Positions 25,969 through 34,644 of a DNA stretch of 36,148 nucleotides are shown here, piece after piece. Below the pieces are notes generated by a model, which was given only the letters and a program-made list of their open reading frames with translations, was not told the DNA's origin and searched no databases. Within the stretch, counting starts at the first letter, position 1, and each line of letters starts with the position of its first letter. The stretch lies in NCBI GenBank assembly GCA_946414825.1, contig CAMKQB010000017.1, positions 1-36,148 on the forward strand, written 5' to 3'. This stretch comes from an uncultured Lachnospiraceae bacterium. GTDB taxonomy: Bacteria; Bacillota; Clostridia; Lachnospirales; Lachnospiraceae. A program made the position numbers and the translations under genes.

Positions 25969-26928
25969 TTACTTATGTATCTTCTTAATTATTCTAAACA
26001 GCACTATATTCTGATAAATCAGCGGTGCGTCCTGCATATAGAATATGATACCATCCACAGGCGATATTATCTCATTTAAGATATGTCCATCCATTGGATC
26101 GATTATCTCTCCGAGTACGTCGCCCTTCTTAACCTCAACATTTACATCCTTGAGGCGACGGAAGAAACCTGCCGCATCCGACTTGATGCTGAGCATTTCC
26201 TCTTCTTCCATAAGGGTGGATATGTTACCGCCCATACTATTATATCTGATTATTCCCATTCTGGAAAGAAATCTGAGAACGGCACTAACAGCTATCTCTG
26301 CATATTCCTCATTTATTCTCTCGGTACCACCTGAATAAACCGAAAATGCCTCTGTGCCCGCCTTCTGCCAGTTATAATTGAGCGTACATTCATCAAATGG
26401 TTTCTTCTCTGCCATCATTACAAATGGAAAACCGAAGAGATTTGCAAGATTTGTACTCTCAAATCCCGTCTTCATCATTCTAACGTGAGGAATGAATCTT
26501 CCTCTCATATAATAGGACGGAAACTGGATTCCATAGGAATAATTCTTCAGTTCCTCCAGCAGACTATATGCCAGTCTACTTGTAGCCGGTCCCATAGGGT
26601 TTCCAGGGAACTCCCTATTGATATCTGAATCATCTGATAACCAGAACTTATGATTGGCATTCATAGCACTGTAATTAACAGATGGCACCAGGAGTATCGA
26701 CTTGCCACGAACTATTTCGCCTGCCTCCTCTATCTCAGAGAGTCTGGCTGCCAGCTTCGAACATATATAGAGCTGCTGATGCTCATTTCCTCTCATAGCA
26801 CCAACTATCGCAGCGCTATTTTCCGCCTGAACAGGCTCTGAATAAGTGCCTGCTCCATATATGTAACCATATATATTATGCTCACCACTAAATGGTGTTT
26901 CATACGAAAAAAGAATTTTCTGTCTCAA
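25969..26928 (-). CDS. M14-like succinylglutamate desuccinylase/aspartoacylase protein, zinc site altered
   Basis: A 319-residue member of the AstE/AspA group. The family normally binds zinc through His and Glu of a His-Gly-x-Glu motif and a later Asp-x-His. Here the first motif is Arg46-Gly-Asn-Glu49, so the first histidine is replaced by arginine. No Asp-x-His is found at the expected place, where Tyr-Gly-Ile-Gln-Phe stands instead. The substrate-binding Asp-Ile-Asn-Arg-Glu-Phe-Pro-Gly block near residue 103 is intact. The C-terminal 80 residues form a beta-rich, biotinyl-like domain with a Pro-Val-Asp-Gly-Ile turn. It is probably not a standard zinc hydrolase. It follows its paralog by 45 nt and may act with it. 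Confidence 0.75.
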   Translation of the reverse strand: MRQKILFSYETPFSGEHNIYGYIYGAGTYSEPVQAENSAAIVGAMRGNEHQQLYICSKLAARLSEIEEAGEIVRGKSILLVPSVNYSAMNANHKFWLSDDSDINREFPGNPMGPATSRLAYSLLEELKNYSYGIQFPSYYMRGRFIPHVRMMKTGFESTNLANLFGFPFVMMAEKKPFDECTLNYNWQKAGTEAFSVYSGGTERINEEYAEIAVSAVLRFLSRMGIIRYNSMGGNISTLMEEEEMLSIKSDAAGFFRRLKDVNVEVKKGDVLGEIIDPMDGHILNEIISPVDGIIFYMQDAPLIYQNIVLFRIIKKIHK

Positions 26929-26973
26929 CTTTATACCCCATTATCATTTAAAATGTAATACCCAAAATCAATT

Positions 26974-27924
26974 TCAGTCAGGACTAACTATACGCGCCAC
27001 GAGAGAACCCATTTCAATCGCCGGATAATCTCTTATACCGCATATCATTCCGCTCTTTGGAGCTACAACCTTTTCCTCAACGGTTCCTGTCAGAATATTT
27101 ACCACTGAACCGATATGCATTCCGGCGTCAACCATATCATGAACTCTGACGGTAGGAATAAACATACCACTACTTTCAGCATTTATAAATGTTATCTGAT
27201 TATCATATGCCACCATAGGATTTCTGACCGGATTAATCTCGCCCTGCCATATTCCCATCTGCTTCATAACCGCGAATATGCCATCTACAAGCTGAAGTCC
27301 CTCAGCCTGATCTATCATATATGCAGCGCAGGACTCAGTAACACAGGAAGGAACTCCTCTCTGGTTCAGCTCGTATACAAGGCTTCCACCCTTAACCTGA
27401 GTGGATGGATGAATCCATATCATATCAGTATTAAGCTTAGCCGCAAATGGCATTATATCATCAACTACATCATCATTCAGCCTTATCTGGAGTATTTCCT
27501 CCAAATACATATTGCTGCCGTGGATATCCAAACAGAAGCTGGTCTTAGGACCATCCTCTTCACTGAGTATATCATCAATGATACATCTAGCAGCATATTC
27601 GCCCATGGCACCACTCTTAGCGCCTGGGAAAAGCTGATTCATATCAAGCTCAGGACCAGGTATCTCTCTTGTCTTTGCCTCGCTGGCAAGAGGATTGATA
27701 CATGGATATACATCAACTATACCTGTAAGGCTGGCATAGTCTTCCTTTATTCGTCTAATAACCTCGTAGCATACAAACTCTCCCTGCAGCTCATCACCGT
27801 AAATACCTGAGACAAGAGCTATTCTCTTCTCGTTCCCAGTGATTATGTCAGGAGTAAGTCTGTTTTTCTTTATTTTTAGAACCTCATTTACCATGAGGTT
27901 TACTCTGGCAATTGTTTCTATCAT
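26974..27924 (-). CDS. M14-like succinylglutamate desuccinylase/aspartoacylase protein, His-to-Tyr at zinc site
   Basis: A 316-residue paralog of the next gene. The zinc motif reads Tyr42-Gly-Asp-Glu45, with tyrosine in place of the first histidine. The later Asp133-Ile-His135 is kept. The Asn-Arg of the substrate block is changed to Met-Asn-Gln-Leu-Phe-Pro-Gly near residue 94. So this copy keeps the ligands the other copy lacks and lacks the arginine the other keeps. The C-terminal beta-rich domain (about 240-316) with Ala-Pro-Lys-Ser-Gly is typical of the AstE group. It lies 49 nt after recN and is likely co-transcribed with its partner. Substrate is unknown. Confidence 0.75.
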   Translation of the reverse strand: MIETIARVNLMVNEVLKIKKNRLTPDIITGNEKRIALVSGIYGDELQGEFVCYEVIRRIKEDYASLTGIVDVYPCINPLASEAKTREIPGPELDMNQLFPGAKSGAMGEYAARCIIDDILSEEDGPKTSFCLDIHGSNMYLEEILQIRLNDDVVDDIMPFAAKLNTDMIWIHPSTQVKGGSLVYELNQRGVPSCVTESCAAYMIDQAEGLQLVDGIFAVMKQMGIWQGEINPVRNPMVAYDNQITFINAESSGMFIPTVRVHDMVDAGMHIGSVVNILTGTVEEKVVAPKSGMICGIRDYPAIEMGSLVARIVSPD

Positions 27925-27973
27925 TATACTTTCCTTTTAAAGCTTCTTCGCTACATTCAAAATAACATCGTAC

Positions 27974-29629
27974 TTACTTAGCAAGCATCTCTCGGGCTGT
28001 CTCAAGAACCGAGTCGGTTACGCTGGCACCACCGAGAAGTCTCGCAAGTTCCATAACTCTACCTTCATCATCGAGCCTATTTATATCAGTGACTGTCTTC
28101 TCTCCTATAACCTGTTTCTCTATAACAAATGCTGTATCCGCGAGAGCCGCAATCTGTGGCAGGTGTGTGATGGAAATAATCTGTCGGGACTCGGCTAAGC
28201 GGTGCATGGTTGCGCCGACCTTCTCAGCCGTGATTCCACTGATACCAACATCTATTTCATCAAAGATAAGAGTTGGTGTATCGACCGCCTCAGATACTAC
28301 CGACTTAATAGCGAGCATTACTCTTGAAAGCTCACCACCGGAAGCAACCTCAACCAGTGGTCTCATGTCTTCTCCGACATTAGTTGAGATAATAAACTGA
28401 GCGGAGTCAATTCCGTTAGCTGTAGGAGTATCATTCTTTGTGAATTCCATACTGAATCTGACATCATTAAAGTTCAGCTCCTGCATAGCTTCTGCTATAT
28501 CAGCACATAGCTTCTTAGCAACAGTCTTACGCTGCTCTGATAGCTTCTCACATGCAGTGTCCAGCTTCTTCTCAAGTACCTGCTTCTCTTTACCAAGCTC
28601 GGCAATTGTATCCTCATAAGAAATAAGAGAGCTTTCCTCCTCGCGAAGCTTCTCCAGGTTCCCCAGGATATCTTCTATACTTGAACCGTATCTCGCTTTA
28701 AGAGTATTAATGAGATTCAATCGATTTTCCACGTTTACAAGAGTTTCTTCATCGAATTCCATATCAGATATGTAATCCGCGAGCTGTCTTGAGAAATCAC
28801 TCATCAAGCTATCTATATCTGTAAGTGTATTTACTAACTCCTCTGCACCTGCATCATATTTTGTGAGACCTGATATTTCTTTTAAAGCCATTGATATCTG
28901 GCTTCCTGAGGAAGCATCTCTATCATAGCCTGTCAGTTCCTCCACCTTTGAGGTGATCTCAGCTATGGACTGAGCACTGCTTGCCTTGCAATAAACATCT
29001 TCCAGTTCTTCATCCTCACCAGCCACAAGACGGGCTGACTCTATATCGTTGATTTCATATTGTATGTAGTCAAGCCTCTTGGCTCTCTCAGTTTCGTCAA
29101 GGGAGAGACTGCTGAGTTTATCATTTACCTGCTTATATTCCTTGTAGCAGGAAGCGACTTCGCTTTTAAGTTCAGCAATATCCTTATCATAGCTATCGAC
29201 TAGCTCCAAGTGCCTAGCCGCTTTCAGAAGTGTTCTCTGCTCATGCTGAGCATGGAGACTTATAAGCTTCTCAGCTACCTTCTTCAGCTTCGCCACAGTA
29301 ACATTTGAATCATTTATTCTATTTACAGATCTTCCACCAGTGAGACGTCTGGAAATGAGTATCTCACCATCTTCAACCTCTATATCTTCCTCAGCAAGAG
29401 TCTCAGCGAGATTTCTGTCTACAGAAAAAAGAAGTTCAACCAGTCCGTCCTTCTCAGGATCTCTTAGAAGTGCAGTATCATATCTTCCGCCAAGGCCTAT
29501 TCCAATAGAGCCTATAATGATAGACTTACCTGCACCAGTTTCACCGGTAAGTATATTTAGTCCCTCTGTAAAATCAACATCCAGCTCATCAATAAGAGCC
29601 AGATTCACTATATGCAAATTAACAAGCAT
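27974..29629 (-). CDS. recN: DNA repair ATPase RecN
   Basis: An SMC-like ATPase acting in double-strand break repair. The 551-residue length is normal. The N-terminal Ile-Val-Asn-Leu-Ala-Leu-Ile and Walker A Gly-Glu-Thr-Gly-Ala-Gly-Lys-Ser near 29-36 are present, followed by a central coiled-coil region (about 150-380). The C-terminal Ser-Gly-Gly-Glu-Leu-Ser-Arg signature and Walker B Leu-Ile-Phe-Asp-Glu-Ile-Asp follow. It starts 15 nt after nadK, leaving no room for argR, the usual neighbour in many Firmicutes. Confidence 0.96.
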   Translation of the reverse strand: MLVNLHIVNLALIDELDVDFTEGLNILTGETGAGKSIIIGSIGIGLGGRYDTALLRDPEKDGLVELLFSVDRNLAETLAEEDIEVEDGEILISRRLTGGRSVNRINDSNVTVAKLKKVAEKLISLHAQHEQRTLLKAARHLELVDSYDKDIAELKSEVASCYKEYKQVNDKLSSLSLDETERAKRLDYIQYEINDIESARLVAGEDEELEDVYCKASSAQSIAEITSKVEELTGYDRDASSGSQISMALKEISGLTKYDAGAEELVNTLTDIDSLMSDFSRQLADYISDMEFDEETLVNVENRLNLINTLKARYGSSIEDILGNLEKLREEESSLISYEDTIAELGKEKQVLEKKLDTACEKLSEQRKTVAKKLCADIAEAMQELNFNDVRFSMEFTKNDTPTANGIDSAQFIISTNVGEDMRPLVEVASGGELSRVMLAIKSVVSEAVDTPTLIFDEIDVGISGITAEKVGATMHRLAESRQIISITHLPQIAALADTAFVIEKQVIGEKTVTDINRLDDEGRVMELARLLGGASVTDSVLETAREMLAK

Positions 29630-29644
29630 TTAATTCCCCTTTTC

Positions 29645-30478
29645 TCAGCCGCCTATCTTCTTTCTGAGTATTTCATATACACTGGCTTCGTCCAGTTTAA
29701 TGAGTCTAAAAATCTTATCAGAAACGGTAATCTCAACCTTGTCTCCAACCTGCATAGTAAGATTCTCAGCTCCGTCGAAGGATACAAGACCTACGTTCTC
29801 TGTATCCTTTCTCTTCTCGAGAAGCTCAAGTGTTATTATATCGTCTGCACCAAAGATCACACTCCTGCGGGATAAGGAGTAAGGTGATATCGGTGTCATT
29901 ACCATTAGTCTTGCATCCGGCTGAACGATTGGTCCGCCTGCAGACAGGTTGTAGCCTGTCGATCCGGTAGGTGTGGATATTAGAATACCGTCACCTTCCA
30001 TTGTGTCAAATTCTTTATCATTAACGTAGATTCTTACCGCGTTCATTCTAAGAGAATTCTCACGGGAAAGAACTATGTCGTTGAGTGCATCCAGCTTTGT
30101 AGAGCCATCACTATTTTTTACATTTCCGGAGAGCATCATTCTGTCTTCTATTACGAAGTCATTATTAAATAGTCTGTCGAGCATTGCGTCGATTTCGGCA
30201 ACTACCACTTCTGTGAGGAAGCCTACTGTACCAAGATTCACTCCGATGACAGGAATCTCCTGACCATTCAGAAGATGGGCCACACGAAGCATTGTTCCAT
30301 CTCCACCCATAACAATTATTGCATCGAACTCCGCGGAAATATCTCCTGCCGGAAGACTATCCATGCCCTCTTGAAGAGTGGCACTGCCCCCACAGGAGTT
30401 AACCTTGTCCTGGATATACTTCGACCATTTGAAGCCTATATCCTTTGTTTCGTTTGCAATAATTAAGAAACTGTTCAC
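29645..30478 (-). CDS. nadK: NAD kinase
   Basis: Phosphorylates NAD to NADP in the cytoplasm. The 277-residue protein has the catalytic Gly-Gly-Asp-Gly-Thr at 58-62, Gly-Val-Asn-Leu-Gly-Thr-Val-Gly-Phe-Leu-Thr near 78-88, and the Thr-Pro-Thr-Gly-Ser-Thr-Gly-Tyr substrate loop near 170. The start codon is GTG at 30478, with GGAGA 8 nt upstream; no in-frame ATG gives a full N-terminus. It lies between tlyA and recN, separated from tlyA by a repeat-filled gap of 148 nt. Confidence 0.95.
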   Translation of the reverse strand: MNSFLIIANETKDIGFKWSKYIQDKVNSCGGSATLQEGMDSLPAGDISAEFDAIIVMGGDGTMLRVAHLLNGQEIPVIGVNLGTVGFLTEVVVAEIDAMLDRLFNNDFVIEDRMMLSGNVKNSDGSTKLDALNDIVLSRENSLRMNAVRIYVNDKEFDTMEGDGILISTPTGSTGYNLSAGGPIVQPDARLMVMTPISPYSLSRRSVIFGADDIITLELLEKRKDTENVGLVSFDGAENLTMQVGDKVEITVSDKIFRLIKLDEASVYEILRKKIGG

Positions 30479-30510
30479 GTTTTGTTCTCCGTTAAATTAA
30501 TCTTCCTGCA

Positions 30511-30606
30511 CCTCATCCGTCAGCTGATATATCAGCTGATACCTTCTCCGCCCTCACTTCGTTCGTGGAGAACAGTTCACTGGACTGTTCTCCTCAAGGG
30601 GAAGGC
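30511..30606. repeat. Composite hairpin repeat between tlyA and nadK
   Basis: Contains a perfect 20-bp palindrome (TCAGCTGATATATCAGCTGA, 30520-30539), a 10-bp stem GGAGAACAGT/ACTGTTCTCC (30567-30593), and an outer stem CCTTCTCC/GGGGAAGG (30542-30549 with 30598-30605). From memory, sequences opening CCTCATCCGTC and ending GGGGAAGGC are dispersed in many gut Firmicutes. There is no coding signal. It may affect read-through from tlyA to nadK. Confidence 0.7.
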
Positions 30607-30626
30607 AATTAACAATAACATATACT

Positions 30627-31496
30627 TTATGAAGGCTTGTCCAGTGTCTTATGACTTTCTTCAACTAAATCCTTTATTCTATTAAGTAATTCTTCATCCA
30701 ACTTAGTTGTTAAGCTCTTTGTAACACCTTTATCTGGAATTTCACTATCACCAGTCGACTCACTTTCAAGCTTTCTTATATGCATCAGGTATTCGATATT
30801 CCCCTCCGGTCCTTTAACTGGTGAGAAGTCGAGTCCGAGTAGTTCGAATCCTGAGCTAAGTGCATAACCGACTACATTTTCTATTACCTCTACGTGTACC
30901 TTCTTGTCTCTTACCACACCCTTCTTGCCAACCTTCTCTCGACCAGCCTCGAACTGTGGCTTAACAAGGCATACCACCTCTCCTTCGTCCTTCAGAAGCT
31001 CTCTGAGTGGTGGAAGCACCTTTGATAAAGAAATGAAGGATACATCTACTGATGCAAAATCAATTTTATCCTCTATATCTTCAGGAGTCACATATCTGAT
31101 ATTTGTTTTCTCCATGCAGACAACACGCTCATCCTGTCTCAGCTTCCAAGCTAGCTGTCCATATCCAACATCAACAGAATAAACCTTAACTGCACCGCAC
31201 TGGAGCATGCAGTCTGTAAAACCTCCCGTGGATGCTCCAACATCCATGCAGATAGTACCATCAAGCGTAATAGGAAAAACCTGCATAGCCTTCTCCAGCT
31301 TAAGTCCTCCGCGGCTAACATACTTAAGAGTCTTGCCTCTAACCTCAATCTTAGCTGTTTCCGGAAAATTGCTACCAGCCTTATCCTCTTTCTCACCATC
31401 TACATATACTATTCCAGACATTATGATGGCCTTCGCCTTCTCCCGTGACTCTGCAAGACCATTTTCAACCAGAAGTACATCCAGTCTCTTCTTCAT
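30627..31496 (-). CDS. tlyA: TlyA-family S4-domain rRNA 2'-O-methyltransferase
   Basis: A 289-residue protein with an N-terminal S4 RNA-binding domain (about 1-60: Lys-Lys-Arg-Leu-Asp-Val-Leu-Leu-Val-Glu) and an FtsJ-like Rossmann methyltransferase domain. The SAM motif Asp-Val-Gly-Ala-Ser-Thr-Gly-Gly-Phe-Thr-Asp lies near 84-94. The Val-Lys-Pro-Gln-Phe-Glu segment near 190 is typical. The family methylates 16S/23S rRNA in some species and is often mis-named hemolysin. Whether this one has the same targets is unknown. The C-terminal extension past about residue 245 is acidic and low in conservation. It follows dxs by 76 nt. Confidence 0.93.
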   Translation of the reverse strand: MKKRLDVLLVENGLAESREKAKAIIMSGIVYVDGEKEDKAGSNFPETAKIEVRGKTLKYVSRGGLKLEKAMQVFPITLDGTICMDVGASTGGFTDCMLQCGAVKVYSVDVGYGQLAWKLRQDERVVCMEKTNIRYVTPEDIEDKIDFASVDVSFISLSKVLPPLRELLKDEGEVVCLVKPQFEAGREKVGKKGVVRDKKVHVEVIENVVGYALSSGFELLGLDFSPVKGPEGNIEYLMHIRKLESESTGDSEIPDKGVTKSLTTKLDEELLNRIKDLVEESHKTLDKPS

Positions 31497-31572
31497 TTAT
31501 GCTCCTTGTATATAAAGCCCTTTTAATCATTTTATCAGCTTTATATCATTATTTCTTAATATCTTAATATCT

Positions 31573-33471
31573 TTATTTCTTTATAACCCTACAGATATCC
31601 TTATAAATTGAATCCGTATCCAGTCCAAGTTCTGACTTCAGACGATTTACGCTTCCGTGCTGAACTGTCTCTGCCTCGATGCAGTAATGTAGGAGCTTGG
31701 CGCTTCTTTCTGAGTTTAGAGATGCGATCTCGTAACCGACCGCCTCACCAACGCTACCTCGCTTTATCGATTCCTCCAAAACAGCTATATAATCAAACTC
31801 TTCTGCTGTCTCGCGAATCCTCTCTATATCAAGCGGATTAATGAACCTTACATTAATTAGCTGAGGCTCATAACCTGTTTCTTCTTTAAGTCTATCTCTT
31901 ATCTCAACCCCAGTCTTAACCATGCTGCCGACTGCCATAATAGCAAGTGACTTGCAGCTAGCTTCGCCTACCTGAGAGCTGAAATTGATAACTTCAGAAC
32001 GTCCCTCGATAAACTGGAAGTTCTTATCATTCGGGCCTTCGTACGCTGCGCCCTTAGGATACTTAATAGCAACAGGTCCATCATGCGCAACGGCAAAGTC
32101 CATCGCCTCTTCCAGCTCTTTTGCTCCCTTAGGAGCAATCACTGTAAGATTCGGTATACTCCTGAGATAAGCCGTATCATATATTCCCATATGAGTCTCG
32201 CCATCTTCACCAACTATACCGGAGCGATCTATCATAACTATCACATGAAGCTTCTGGAGTGCTACATCGTGAAGCAACTGATCATAACCTCTCTGAAGGA
32301 ATGAGCTATATATCGCAACTACAGGGATGAAGCCTCCTGCAGCAAGTCCCGCCGCAAAGGTCAGCGCATGCTGCTCCGCTATTCCAACGTCAAAGCATCT
32401 ATCTGGAAATGCCTTCTGGAACGACCTGACTCCAGTACCTCTACTCATGGCAGCGGTAATCGCCAGAATCTTATCATTCTTCTCTCCCAGCTTAACAAGC
32501 TTCTTAGCAAATATATCTGTATAACTGTCACTAGACTTAGTCTTGGTTGATTTACCTGTTTCAGGATTGAAAGGCCCAACTCCATGGAAATGCTCCGGGT
32601 ACCTCTCAGCAAACCTATAGCCTTTACCCTTAACCGTCTTGATATGTACTATCACAGGACGGTTCAGTCTAAAAGCTCTCTCGAATATCTCGACCATCTT
32701 CTCTGTATCATGGCCATCAATAGGTCCAAGATAGGTTATACCCATATCTCCGAATATGGTTCCTGGCACAATCAGATTCTTGATGGAATCCTTTGACTTC
32801 TTGATTCCTTTTGCCACCTTCTGACCTACAGTAGGTATGTCCAGCAGAGCATTTTCCACATTTGACTTCAGTTCATTGTAGGACTTACCAACTCTGAACT
32901 TACTGAGTGTACTTGAGAGCCCACCGACATTTTCGGAAATCGACATCTCATTATCATTTAGAACAATCAGACAGTTAGACTTAAGGGACGCTATCTGATC
33001 CAGCGCCTCGTAAACCATACCGCCCGTCATAGAACCATCGCCGATAACTGCCGCTATTCTTTCATGCGAACCACTCAGTTCGCGGGCCTTAGCAAGTCCA
33101 AATGCAGCAGATATAGAGGTGGAACTATGTCCTGTATTAAAGGCATCCGAAGAAGACTCGCAGGTCTTAGGGAAACCGCTGATTCCTCCATATGTACGGA
33201 GTTTGTAAAAATCATCCTTCCTGCCCGTCAGAATCTTATGGGTATAGGACTGGTGACCAACGTCGAATATAATCTTGTCGTTTGGAAAATTCATACATCT
33301 ATGAAGCGCCATGGTTAGTTCGACTGCACCAAGATTGGAGGCCAGATGTCCGCCGGTCTTAGCTACATTTGCGATGATAAAGGCTCTTATCTCCGCAGCC
33401 AGCTCCGGCATATCGGACATATCTATATTCTTTATGTCATTTTCGTGATTTATTCGGTCTAGTATACTCAA
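31573..33471 (-). CDS. dxs: 1-deoxy-D-xylulose-5-phosphate synthase
   Basis: The first enzyme of the MEP isoprenoid route, condensing pyruvate and glyceraldehyde 3-phosphate with ThDP. His-Leu-Ala-Ser-Asn-Leu-Gly and Gly-Asp-Gly-Ser-Met-Thr-Gly-Gly (ThDP/magnesium) are in the first half, and Gly-Ile-Ala-Glu-Gln-His-Ala and Asp-Arg-Ser-Gly-Ile-Val-Gly-Glu-Asp-Gly in the second. An ATG at 33504 would add 11 residues but has no ribosome site. A TTG at 33471 is preceded by GGAGAG (7-nt spacing from GGAG) and gives the expected Met-Ser-Ile-Leu-Asp-Arg-Ile start, so I choose it (632 residues). It lies 87 nt after ispA. Confidence 0.95.
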   Translation of the reverse strand: MSILDRINHENDIKNIDMSDMPELAAEIRAFIIANVAKTGGHLASNLGAVELTMALHRCMNFPNDKIIFDVGHQSYTHKILTGRKDDFYKLRTYGGISGFPKTCESSSDAFNTGHSSTSISAAFGLAKARELSGSHERIAAVIGDGSMTGGMVYEALDQIASLKSNCLIVLNDNEMSISENVGGLSSTLSKFRVGKSYNELKSNVENALLDIPTVGQKVAKGIKKSKDSIKNLIVPGTIFGDMGITYLGPIDGHDTEKMVEIFERAFRLNRPVIVHIKTVKGKGYRFAERYPEHFHGVGPFNPETGKSTKTKSSDSYTDIFAKKLVKLGEKNDKILAITAAMSRGTGVRSFQKAFPDRCFDVGIAEQHALTFAAGLAAGGFIPVVAIYSSFLQRGYDQLLHDVALQKLHVIVMIDRSGIVGEDGETHMGIYDTAYLRSIPNLTVIAPKGAKELEEAMDFAVAHDGPVAIKYPKGAAYEGPNDKNFQFIEGRSEVINFSSQVGEASCKSLAIMAVGSMVKTGVEIRDRLKEETGYEPQLINVRFINPLDIERIRETAEEFDYIAVLEESIKRGSVGEAVGYEIASLNSERSAKLLHYCIEAETVQHGSVNRLKSELGLDTDSIYKDICRVIKK

Positions 33472-33558
33472 AACTTCTCTCCAACGAATGCTGTGATACA
33501 GCATATCTTATATTCATAAACAATCGAATAATTTATTTAATTCGAATAATCGTTATAT

Positions 33559-34557
33559 CTAGGATTCTCTATAAACCAGAGAGTTGATTAGCTCAATTAG
33601 TAGATCTCTGTAATCATTATCAGGCAGGCTGTTCAAAATTATGTCAACCGCCTTTCCACTCTCTTCCTTAACATACTCCCTTGCGGCATCAATTCCGTAT
33701 CTGGCAACGTAAGTATTCTTCTCATTACGCTGGTCCTGATGTACATCCTTGCCAAGCTTCTCAGCGTCGCCTATAACGTCCAGAATATCATCCTCAACCT
33801 GAAATGCCATACCGATCATTTCACCCGCTCTCTCGAGCTCATCTATTACGATACTGTCTGCCCCAGCCAGCGTTGCACCTATCATAATCGGAGCCTCTAT
33901 AAGGGCGCAGGTCTTCTTCTTGTTGATGTAATCGCGCTGCTCATCCGTCATCGCCTGACCGGAGAGCTCTACATCAAGCCCCTGCCCACCGAGCATACCG
34001 TTGATACCGGTTTTGTCTGCCAAGATTCGAAGGGAGTCCTGAAAGGCTTTTCTGTAGGACAGTTCATCCTCATCTTTTAACGAATCCAGCCCGGCATCAA
34101 ATGCAAGATTGCAGGTCTCATAGGCTCTATTAAGAAGCGCATCGCCAGCAAGTATTGCAGTTGATTCATCAAACTGAACATGAACTGTTGGACGGCCACG
34201 TCGAACTGAGTCGTTATCAAGAGCTGGCAGGTCGTCATGTATAAGAGAATGCGTATGAATCATTTCGATGGCTGATATAAAGCCCTTAAGGAGCTCATCC
34301 TTGGCTGATATCTTATTCTCAGCTGGTGCTTTGACTTCGGCTGTATTCTCATCTTCTGATAGAAGGTATTCTGACTTAAGATTAGCGTCTGACACAGCCG
34401 CATACGTAAGGAACATGAAAACCGGTCTGATTCTCTTTCCACCCGCTGTCATAGCATAATTCATAGCCTCGACGATATGCGAAGGAAACTCTCTCGCATC
34501 CGGCAAGGCTTCTGTAATAATCTGTTCTATTTCATTTGTTATATTACTAAGGTTCAT
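33559..34557 (-). CDS. ispA: Polyprenyl diphosphate synthase (farnesyl/geranylgeranyl type)
   Basis: Chain-elongating prenyltransferase using IPP and DMAPP. Gly-Gly-Lys-Arg-Ile-Arg-Pro is at 39-45, the first Asp-rich motif Asp-Asp-Leu-Pro-Ala-Leu-Asp at 108-114, and the second Asp-Asp-Ile-Leu-Asp at 256-260. An acidic, poorly conserved stretch of roughly 25 extra residues at about 57-90 separates the first two blocks and lengthens the protein to 332 residues, above the usual 290-300. Product length cannot be judged. GGAGG lies 10 nt before the ATG, and a promoter-like sequence is present at 34590-34620. Confidence 0.93.
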   Translation of the reverse strand: MNLSNITNEIEQIITEALPDAREFPSHIVEAMNYAMTAGGKRIRPVFMFLTYAAVSDANLKSEYLLSEDENTAEVKAPAENKISAKDELLKGFISAIEMIHTHSLIHDDLPALDNDSVRRGRPTVHVQFDESTAILAGDALLNRAYETCNLAFDAGLDSLKDEDELSYRKAFQDSLRILADKTGINGMLGGQGLDVELSGQAMTDEQRDYINKKKTCALIEAPIMIGATLAGADSIVIDELERAGEMIGMAFQVEDDILDVIGDAEKLGKDVHQDQRNEKNTYVARYGIDAAREYVKEESGKAVDIILNSLPDNDYRDLLIELINSLVYRES

Positions 34558-34589
34558 CAGATAAGATCCTCCAGTCTGAAAGCTTCCAG

Positions 34590-34620
34590 GTTATAAATTC
34601 TTGCATTTACAAGATGTCAA
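34590..34620 (-). promoter_or_regulatory. Possible internal promoter for ispA-dxs with 19-nt spacer and inverted repeat
   Basis: On the minus strand TTGACA (34620-34615) and TATAAC (34595-34590) are 19 nt apart, and the spacer holds TCTTG-N6-CAAGA. Long spacers with central palindromes occur at MerR-family promoters. The spacing would make it weak without an activator. Confidence 0.3.
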
Positions 34621-34644
34621 AAACAGCTTGATCTTATCTTATGC

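Noticed and set aside
27115..27810. Long plus-strand open frame of 231 codons
   Set aside because: It lies wholly antisense to the M14-like gene, has no family resemblance, no ribosome site and an odd composition (many Ile, Tyr, Cys, His). It is a shadow of the coding strand.
33472..33504. Longer dxs from an ATG at 33504
   Set aside because: There is no ribosome site upstream of that ATG, and family proteins begin at the Ser-Ile-Leu-Asp-Arg-Ile segment served by GGAGAG and TTG.
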